From: DATJHM01 sp035493895
GTDB lineage: Bacteria > Chloroflexota > Ktedonobacteria > Ktedonobacterales > Ktedonobacteraceae
Direction: 5' to 3'
Length of the DNA stretch: 12,774 nucleotides
Assembly (NCBI GenBank): GCA_035493895.1
Contig: DATJHM010000112.1
Span: 1 to 12,774, forward strand
This document shows positions 7,908-12,774 of this stretch, piece by piece. Below the pieces are notes generated by a model that was not told the origin of the DNA, made no database searches, and saw nothing but the letters and a program-made list of their open reading frames with translations. A program made the translations under genes and the position numbers. Position 1 is the first letter of the stretch, and the number at the start of each line of letters is the position of its first letter.

Positions 7908-9062
7908 ATGGTAGATAAGCTCAGAATCCAGGATATTGCGCGTCTGGCGGGCGTCTCTGTTTCCACCGTCTCACGAGTTTTAAACAAAAAGCCCGATGTT
8001 GACCCGGCAACACGCGATCGTATTTTGCAGATTATGAAAGAGCATAACTTTGTACCAAACCATGCAGCAATCAGCCTGGCAGGCGGGCACACCAGAATAT
8101 TAGGGGTTATTGTACCTTCTCTTTCATGGCCATTTATTCCCGAAGTAGCCGCAAACATACGAGGGGTCATCATTCCGACGATCGCATGGCAGATTATTCC
8201 CGAAATTATGCGCGGCGTCACAGATACAGCTCACAAGACGCAATACGAGCTGCTTCTCTACAGCATCCATCGCCAGCAAGACCATAGCGAGATCATTCAG
8301 CGTATCCTCGCCACGCAGCTGATTTCAGGATTACTGGCAGTGTTACCAGGATCGGCCGCGAAGGACCTGCTCACCTTACATGAGCGGGACCTGCCAGTCG
8401 TGCTGGTGGACGATCAGGGGAAAGCGCTGCCCATGCCCTGGGTAGGGACAAACAATCGTCAAGGGGCTTATACCGCCGTACACCATCTCACCTCGCTGGG
8501 ACATAGACGGATAGGGCATATACGCGGCCTGTACGAATGTTCTCAGGAACGTTACCTGGGATATCTGGACGCATTGCTCGAAGCGGATATTATGCCCGAT
8601 CCGGCGTTAGTCGTACAGGGCGACTTTGGATTTGCCAGCGGATACCACCAGGCACAGCATTTATTTCAACTCGCCGAGCCTCCCAGCGCCATTTTTGCGG
8701 GCAATGATCAGATGGCTTATGGAGTGGTCAGTGCGGCTGCCGAGCATAATTTATGTGTGCCAGAAGATATTGCCATCGTCGGCTTTGATGATATCCCCTT
8801 CTCCGAGCATATTAAGCCTGCGCTCACAACCATTCGACAGCCATTTTTCGATATGGGCAAAAGCGCCACCGAGCTCCTTATCTCGCTTGTTGAAGCACAC
8901 AATACCGCCTCCAATCCGTTAGCAGGCCATACTATGCTCACTTCTCAGCCACATAATGAACCTTCTCTCCGTCTGGAGCTGTCCACAGAGCTCATTGTTC
9001 GTGAATCATGTGGAACATTGAGCGCTTCTCGTCCTACCCCCACCACGGAAAAATTACGCTAA
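7908..9062 (+). CDS. LacI-family transcriptional regulator with an internal duplication
   Basis: This 384-residue repressor-type protein has an N-terminal helix-turn-helix at about 7-27 (IQDIARLAGVSVSTVSRVLN) and a hinge helix around 50-58. A periplasmic-binding-like ligand domain follows from about 64. Late family motifs are present: AIFAGNDQMAYG, then a strand ending VGFDDIPFSEH and LTTIRQP. LacI-family proteins usually release DNA on binding a sugar. Residues 66-85 and 86-105 are tandem copies with the same GVI-P-W-IPE skeleton; normal members have only one such strand-helix unit here. The start has AAGGA seven to eight bases ahead. The gene diverges from the transporter operon, and operator-like dyads lie at both promoters, so it probably controls itself and the transporter. 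Confidence 0.96.
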   Translation: MVDKLRIQDIARLAGVSVSTVSRVLNKKPDVDPATRDRILQIMKEHNFVPNHAAISLAGGHTRILGVIVPSLSWPFIPEVAANIRGVIIPTIAWQIIPEIMRGVTDTAHKTQYELLLYSIHRQQDHSEIIQRILATQLISGLLAVLPGSAAKDLLTLHERDLPVVLVDDQGKALPMPWVGTNNRQGAYTAVHHLTSLGHRRIGHIRGLYECSQERYLGYLDALLEADIMPDPALVVQGDFGFASGYHQAQHLFQLAEPPSAIFAGNDQMAYGVVSAAAEHNLCVPEDIAIVGFDDIPFSEHIKPALTTIRQPFFDMGKSATELLISLVEAHNTASNPLAGHTMLTSQPHNEPSLRLELSTELIVRESCGTLSASRPTPTTEKLR

Positions 9063-9179
9063 TCTCTGGAGAAAAGTACGCTGCGACTCCTTATTTCCTC
9101 TTTCATCTGAGCAAAAAAGAATAGATTACTGTAAGCAGATGCAGTGTTTTGCATGATAAGCAGAAAAAAGGAGATGCAT

Positions 9180-9548
9180 ATGCCCGGTAAATCGCACATC
9201 GTCAGTCAGCAGGAGCTTCAGAAAAAATGGCAAGAACGATGTAACAGCGGCAATTTTAGCGCTGGAGTGCTTGGTGTTGGCACGATTCGCGTCTTTGGCC
9301 GTTCCGGTGATACACCGGTCACCTTCCCACGTATCGAGTCGCTGGCCGCATTGGACCAGCTTGCAGACGATGAGCGCTGGGCGCTGGATACGGCGCAAGA
9401 GATGATCACAGCCGCGCAAGCGCGCCAGCGACCGGTGATGGCAACCCAACCGCCACGGGCCGGGGCGGCCCCCAATCCCACGCCGATGCGCACATTTGAT
9501 CCCAAAACTGAGAATATTCTGATCCTCAGCCTCACACGCGGTGGCTAA
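9180..9548 (+). CDS. Unrecognised small protein upstream of the SWIM protein
   Basis: This is a soluble 122-residue protein of a family I do not recognise. It has an N-terminal stretch rich in K and Q, a glycine-rich segment (AGVLGVGTIRVFGRSG, about 29-44), then an acidic helical part (about 51-77). A proline-rich linker (about 85-99) follows, and the protein ends in ENILILSLTRGG. It has no signal peptide or membrane span. In-frame starts exist at 9144 and 9153, but the ATG at 9180 is preceded by AAGGAG at a spacing of six bases and was chosen. The gene lies 42 bp before the SWIM gene on the same strand, so the two are probably co-transcribed and may act together. The 117-bp gap after the LacI-type gene holds no clear terminator or promoter. 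Confidence 0.85.
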   Translation: MPGKSHIVSQQELQKKWQERCNSGNFSAGVLGVGTIRVFGRSGDTPVTFPRIESLAALDQLADDERWALDTAQEMITAAQARQRPVMATQPPRAGAAPNPTPMRTFDPKTENILILSLTRGG

Positions 9549-9590
9549 AATACAACGCTGAAAATTCTGGTAGAAAGAGAGAAATAGCAG

Positions 9591-10625
9591 ATGCCGCGCA
9601 GCCTCGCAAACGGTGATTACAGCCTGATCATGGCGATTGAATCGGCCTCGCGAGCCAATTCCTGGTATCGAGTCCTATCCGATCGTCAGAGTGGCAATAT
9701 ATCCTGCGACTGCCCAGCCTGGACTTTTCGCCAGGCGGGCGGTGGCACCCGTACCTGTAAACACACACAGATTGCGCAATTGCTGCTCACTGCTCAGAAT
9801 ACCGCTCATCCCGTCATGCGAGCGCGTGGCGCGGCTGCTCAGGCCAATCTGCTCATCCAATCGACGCAACAGCAATGGCCGGGTCTGGGCGGCAGATGGT
9901 CGATCGAGCAGAGAACGGCGCAGATTGATGGAGTGCCCTATCAATTTGTGCTGCTGGGTCTGGTCACTGGCAATGGCACAACGGCAACTGGCACAGTAGC
10001 CTTTACGCGACGCTTTCATCCGACGCAGGAAAGCATGATTGCTGGAGTTGCGGGCTGGGCGGGCTATGCGCTCGCGGCGGAGGTAGCGCGCACGGCGGGC
10101 TATGCGCTCGCGGGTCAGCCACCGCAACATTTCATAGTCACACGTCGAGCTGGAGCGCGAGCTGGAACACAGCGTCCCGGCCTGAGCGATATTCTACGCG
10201 TTGGCGATCAGATTGACCTCGGCGATCATTATACGCCTGCACAACGCGCGGAAAATACCCTGCGTCTCTTCCTCGGTACAGAACTCTATGCTCGACTCGA
10301 ACGTCAGCACTTCCTGGATGTATCCAGCGCCCTCTACGCCAGCGAGCAGCGCGTTTATCGCGTGCGCCGTGATCCTCACAAACAATGCGAACGCCGTGTA
10401 CGAGTCTTTGAACGTGGACGATATGTGAACGACTTCTGCATCGTACGTGGTCAGGATGTGCCAGAGGCCGATCACTGGCTGACCGTCTTCCTCCAGCTCA
10501 TTTCGAATGAGGCCGAAGCACTGTCTGTTGTGGAAGAACACAACGTTTTCTCGCCTCACTCGGACGATCATTATGCGCGTGAAGAGGAGACGGTTCCTGC
10601 GATCTGGCAGCCGCGCGCGGCATAA
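9591..10625 (+). CDS. SWIM zinc-finger protein
   Basis: The protein has 344 residues. The SWIM motif CxCx(n)CxH is complete near the N-terminus: C39, C41, C56 and H58 (CDC ... CKH), with 14 residues between the pairs. SWIM fingers bind zinc and are thought to contact DNA or protein. The region after it (about 95-230) is of unknown fold. The C-terminal part (about 235-325) reads like a beta-rich domain, with FLDVSSALY and RVRVFERGRYVNDFCIV. In many bacteria SWIM proteins sit beside MoxR-type ATPases and VWA-domain proteins, but none is present here. The ribosome binding site is weak (GAGAG about 12 bases upstream). Translation may depend on the preceding small gene 42 bp away. The alanine/glycine-rich middle contains a 20-bp direct repeat. 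Confidence 0.9.
   Translation: MPRSLANGDYSLIMAIESASRANSWYRVLSDRQSGNISCDCPAWTFRQAGGGTRTCKHTQIAQLLLTAQNTAHPVMRARGAAAQANLLIQSTQQQWPGLGGRWSIEQRTAQIDGVPYQFVLLGLVTGNGTTATGTVAFTRRFHPTQESMIAGVAGWAGYALAAEVARTAGYALAGQPPQHFIVTRRAGARAGTQRPGLSDILRVGDQIDLGDHYTPAQRAENTLRLFLGTELYARLERQHFLDVSSALYASEQRVYRVRRDPHKQCERRVRVFERGRYVNDFCIVRGQDVPEADHWLTVFLQLISNEAEALSVVEEHNVFSPHSDDHYAREEETVPAIWQPRAA
10058..10113 (+). repeat. 20-bp direct repeat inside the SWIM gene
   Basis: GGCGGGCTATGCGCTCGCGG occurs exactly at 10058-10077 and again at 10094-10113, with a period of 36 bp. It is in frame and encodes AGYALA twice, 12 residues apart. It probably arose by a small duplication and could allow in-frame deletion or expansion. 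Confidence 0.9.
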
Positions 10626-10639
10626 AGTGGATCGCGTGA

Positions 10640-10679
10640 GAAGTCTATGGGATAGCGATATGCCTATCCCATAGACTTC
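10640..10679 (+). terminator. Perfect 16-bp hairpin after the SWIM gene
   Basis: Arms GAAGTCTATGGGATAG (10640-10655) and its exact complement (10664-10679) enclose an 8-nt loop. It begins 15 bp after the SWIM stop. There is no T-run on either side, so it is either a non-classical terminator or a 3'-end stabiliser. The following 170 bp up to the WGR gene has no clear promoter; AACCGTTTTT occurs twice (10700 and 10795). Confidence 0.65.
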
Positions 10680-10850
10680 GGGTTAAGAAGAGGGATGCGA
10701 ACCGTTTTTAGAGATGAGATAATCGACGGGGTTCGCGGATTGGCATCAAGCGCAATCTCTACCTCTGCGGATGGGCGAGATGGTTGGGAAGGCTAACCGT
10801 TTTTCGGGGCTATGATTCGAGGATATGTAAAACGAAGGAAAGGGATTTCT

Positions 10851-12308
10851 ATGGCTGACGAAACGACCTATCTTGAGCTATCGGAGGCGGGTGGGGGAGC
10901 GCACAAATTTTATGAGGTAGTGACCATTGAGGCCCAGGTGCGGATTCGCTACGGGCGTATTGGTGAGCAGGGGCAGGCGCAAACGAGCAACCATGCAAGC
11001 GCAGAACAGGCGCATAAGTTTGCCCAGAAGAAAATCCGCGAGAAAATGCAAAAAGGGTATGCTCACGCAGTCATCGGCGAACGCAAGAAGCGCAAGGTAA
11101 CGCGCCGTAGCATGGAAGGTATGCTGGCGACGGGAGCACATCAGGCGACGCGAACGGCGATTGCGCCGAGTCGTCAGGCACCGGTACTCTGGACCTTCGC
11201 CTCAGGTAGTGGAGCCTTTGGCATCTTTATCGATGAGCGCTGCTGCTGGCTGGGGAATGAGGCGGGGCGCGTTTTCGGGCTCGATCACACGGGGCAGGTG
11301 GTTGCACAATACCAGTTGCCGGATGGCGTGAAATGTCTGGTGGCCGATGATGCCTGGCTCTACGCGGGCTGCGATGATGGCAATGTGTATGATCTAAGCG
11401 GCAAAATCCCGCGTGTCTCCTACCAGATTGCGCCGGATGTCGACATTTTCTGGCTCGACATCCGCAACGGCTCCCTGGCAGTCTCTGACGCCGGTGGCAG
11501 AGTCGCGCTGGTCAATCACGAGGACGAATCGGAGTGGCTGCAATCGACGCCGTATAATCACGGCTGGATGGTACGTTGTGGAGCAGAGGGTGTCTATCAC
11601 GGCCATTCGGGCGGCGTGACGATGTACCGTCAGCTCGATGGGCAACAAATCTGGCACCAGCACACCAGGGGAGCAGTGCTTTTCGGCTGGCAAGAGGAGA
11701 CGATGATCTACGCTGGCACGAGCGATAGCAAGGTGTATAGTTTCACGAAACAGGGCGAGGCCGGGGCGGTCTATGCCTGCGATGGTGCAGTTTTCTCGTG
11801 CGCTACGGCGGAGCAGGGACGATATGTTTTCGCGGGAGATTCGCGATCTTCGATCTATTGCTTCAGGCAGGATGGTCAACGCTTATGGAAGCTCAATACG
11901 GGGAATGGTTCAGCTTATTCGATGCAGTACTTTAGAGAGCGGCTCTATATTGTTACTACTGCGGGACATCTGGTCTGCATTGATGTGAGCGAGGCGGCGA
12001 TTGCGGCGGCTCAGGAGGGAACGCTTCCCCAGGCGTTGAGCATTAAGGCTCCGCCGATTGTGGCTACGCTCCCTTCCACGACACTGGAGACGACGACTTC
12101 ACCGACTGAGGGGATTATGCTGGAGTGTTTTCGCGAGGGTGGGAAGCTGCGGATGCGTGTGCTGGCGGAGGGCTATGATGCGCATAGACGGGTGCAGTTC
12201 CCGCAGAATATTCGCGAGGAGAATGCGCGCTATCTCGTGGATGAGATTCGGCTGGCGGAGAATGGGGGATTTTATCGGGCGTATGGGAATATCAGGAAGC
12301 TTGTTTAG
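10851..12308 (+). CDS. WGR-domain protein with beta-propeller repeats
   Basis: The protein has 485 residues. Residues about 5-70 form a WGR domain: FYEVV, then VRIRYGRIGEQGQ, then a helix ending KKIREKMQKGY. The namesake tryptophan is Y34 (YGR), a tolerated variant. WGR domains occur in PARPs, where they bind broken DNA, and in many uncharacterised bacterial proteins. A basic linker (about 71-105) leads to about seven repeats of an IYAGTxDSKVYSF type (about 110-385), which suggests a seven-bladed PQQ/WD-like propeller. A T/S/P-rich linker (about 400-418) precedes a C-terminal domain (421-485) with VQFPQNIREENARYLVDEI and GGFYRAYGNIRKL, which looks conserved. No signal peptide is present. The ATG at 10851, with AAGGAAAGGG ahead, is preferred over one at 10812 because the WGR domain begins at once. 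Confidence 0.92.
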   Translation: MADETTYLELSEAGGGAHKFYEVVTIEAQVRIRYGRIGEQGQAQTSNHASAEQAHKFAQKKIREKMQKGYAHAVIGERKKRKVTRRSMEGMLATGAHQATRTAIAPSRQAPVLWTFASGSGAFGIFIDERCCWLGNEAGRVFGLDHTGQVVAQYQLPDGVKCLVADDAWLYAGCDDGNVYDLSGKIPRVSYQIAPDVDIFWLDIRNGSLAVSDAGGRVALVNHEDESEWLQSTPYNHGWMVRCGAEGVYHGHSGGVTMYRQLDGQQIWHQHTRGAVLFGWQEETMIYAGTSDSKVYSFTKQGEAGAVYACDGAVFSCATAEQGRYVFAGDSRSSIYCFRQDGQRLWKLNTGNGSAYSMQYFRERLYIVTTAGHLVCIDVSEAAIAAAQEGTLPQALSIKAPPIVATLPSTTLETTTSPTEGIMLECFREGGKLRMRVLAEGYDAHRRVQFPQNIREENARYLVDEIRLAENGGFYRAYGNIRKLV

Positions 12309-12333
12309 GGAGCGAGGGAGGAAACTCTAGTAT

Positions 12334-12380
12334 TAGCGCACATCGGTAGCCCTGGATGTTGTGAGCTGCGATGTGCGCTA
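12334..12380. repeat. 12-bp inverted repeat after the WGR gene
   Basis: TAGCGCACATCG (12334-12345) and its exact complement (12369-12380) are separated by 23 nt, starting 25 bp after the WGR stop. It may end the WGR transcript; a TTTTT occurs only later, near 12403. The core CGATGTGCGC appears a third time at 12457-12466, just upstream of the CRISPR promoter, so a protein-binding role in the leader is also possible. Confidence 0.55.
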
Positions 12381-12433
12381 CGCTCTGCGGGCGGATGCGT
12401 GTGATTTTTCGCAAAAATGGCACTGAAAAGTGA

Positions 12434-12447
12434 GGTTACGTGTAACC
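12434..12447. promoter_or_regulatory. Dyad in the CRISPR leader
   Basis: GGTTACGTGTAACC has perfect 6-bp arms around GT. Its centre is about 67 bp upstream of the predicted CRISPR transcript start, a suitable place for a regulator or for a factor guiding spacer integration. The dyad is seen; the function is inferred. Confidence 0.45.
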
Positions 12448-12472
12448 AAAAAAGATCGATGTGCGCAAATGG

Positions 12473-12501
12473 TTGTGTGAGAGGGCTTGTGGTGCTATAC
12501 T
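12473..12501 (+). promoter_or_regulatory. Promoter of the CRISPR array
   Basis: TTGTGT (12473-12478, only the TTG matching) is followed by a 17-bp spacer and TATACT (12496-12501, five of six). The predicted start near 12508 is only about 6 bp before the first repeat. This agrees with the array direction deduced from the repeats. Confidence 0.6.
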
Positions 12502-12513
12502 GGGAGGGGGTCG

Positions 12514-12774
12514 GGCTAAATGGTCGCATACTCGCTTGCGAGATTGATACGTCCTTTTCTTGCATAGGTATCATTCGCTTGATGGATGGGCTAAATGGTC
12601 GCATACTCGCTTGCGAGATTGATACCAATCGCGATTTTGGAGTGATCTGGAGCCACCACCTGGGGCTAAATGGTCGCATGCTCGCTTGCGAGATTGATAC
12701 TTGAGTACAGGGCACCGAGCGAAAGGGCTGGAATACCGGCTAAATGGTCGTCCGCTCGCTTGCGAGATTGATAC
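12514..12774 (+). CRISPR. CRISPR array, four 37-bp repeats and three spacers, cut by the window edge
   Basis: Repeats are at 12514-12550, 12589-12625, 12664-12700 and 12738-12774. Spacers are 38, 38 and 37 bp and unrelated to each other. Each repeat starts GGCTAAATGGTCG and ends with CTCGCTTGCGAG, a hairpin with a CTTG loop, followed by exactly ATTGATAC. An 8-nt tag of ATTGAxAC type after a hairpin is what Cas6 processing leaves in type I and III systems. Repeats 1 and 2 are identical, repeat 3 differs once (A17 to G), and repeat 4 differs at four adjacent positions (14-17, CATA to TCCG). Decay toward the right and the promoter on the left give + transcription. No cas gene is in the window, so the type is unknown. 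Whether more repeats follow cannot be seen. Confidence 0.96.

Noticed and set aside
10812..10850. Earlier in-frame ATG of the WGR protein
   Set aside because: It adds 13 basic residues ahead of the domain; the ATG at 10851 has the better-spaced purine-rich site. It remains possible.
12305..12715. Open frames on both strands across the CRISPR array, with a repeated peptide (LACEIDT or VSISQASM)
   Set aside because: The repeated peptide is simply the CRISPR repeat translated; repeat plus spacer is about 75 bp and keeps frame by chance.
12551..12737. Self-targeting spacers against this window
   Set aside because: No match of any spacer to other parts of the window was noticed by eye; a genome-wide search was not possible.
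9591..12774. SWIM and WGR proteins as accessory proteins of the CRISPR system
   Set aside because: Only closeness supports it; the CRISPR has its own promoter and no cas gene or shared regulation links them.

Overview
The window looks like a bacterial chromosome of middling GC content. The mix of LacI and LysR regulators, a five-gene oligopeptide-type ABC transporter, SWIM zinc-finger and WGR-domain proteins and a CRISPR array would suit a spore-forming, actinomycete-like Chloroflexi (Ktedonobacteria). That placement is an impression from protein style, not a computed result. No rRNA, tRNA, insertion sequence or phage gene is visible.

Layout. (1) 1-1009: a LysR-family regulator on the + strand. 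An extended -10 element places its transcription start on the A of its ATG, so the mRNA is probably leaderless. (2) 1033-7135, minus strand: a complete Opp/Dpp-type importer, transcribed as lipoprotein binding protein, permease 1, permease 2, ATPase D, ATPase F. A strong hairpin separates the binding-protein gene from the permeases. The last four genes are within 2 bp of each other, abutting or overlapping by 4 bp. (3) 7136-7907: a 772-bp control region. Two near-consensus sigma-70 promoters point away from each other, one toward the transporter and one toward the LacI-type gene. Each carries a 14-bp dyad with a central CG (LacI-family operator shape) about 10 bp into the transcript. (4) 7908-9062, plus strand: a LacI-family repressor whose ligand domain holds an unusual diverged 20-residue tandem duplication. 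(5) 9180-10625: a small unrecognised protein followed by a SWIM zinc-finger protein, probably one operon, ending near a perfect 16-bp hairpin. (6) 10851-12308: a protein made of a WGR domain, a basic linker, a roughly seven-bladed propeller and a conserved-looking C-terminal domain. (7) 12309-12774: a CRISPR leader with dyads and a promoter, then four 37-bp repeats with three spacers, running to the window edge. No cas gene lies in the window.

How the parts fit. The LacI-type protein most likely represses its own gene and the divergent transporter operon. LacI-family proteins usually sense sugars, so the 'oligopeptide' transporter may import an oligosaccharide. The convergent LysR gene may be a second regulator or an unrelated neighbour. 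The SWIM and WGR proteins form a second module with nucleic-acid-binding features. Its function is unknown, and its closeness to the CRISPR array may be chance. The array reads left to right: the promoter abuts repeat 1, the crRNA hairpin is followed by an exact 8-nt ATTGATAC tag, and repeats decay away from the promoter.
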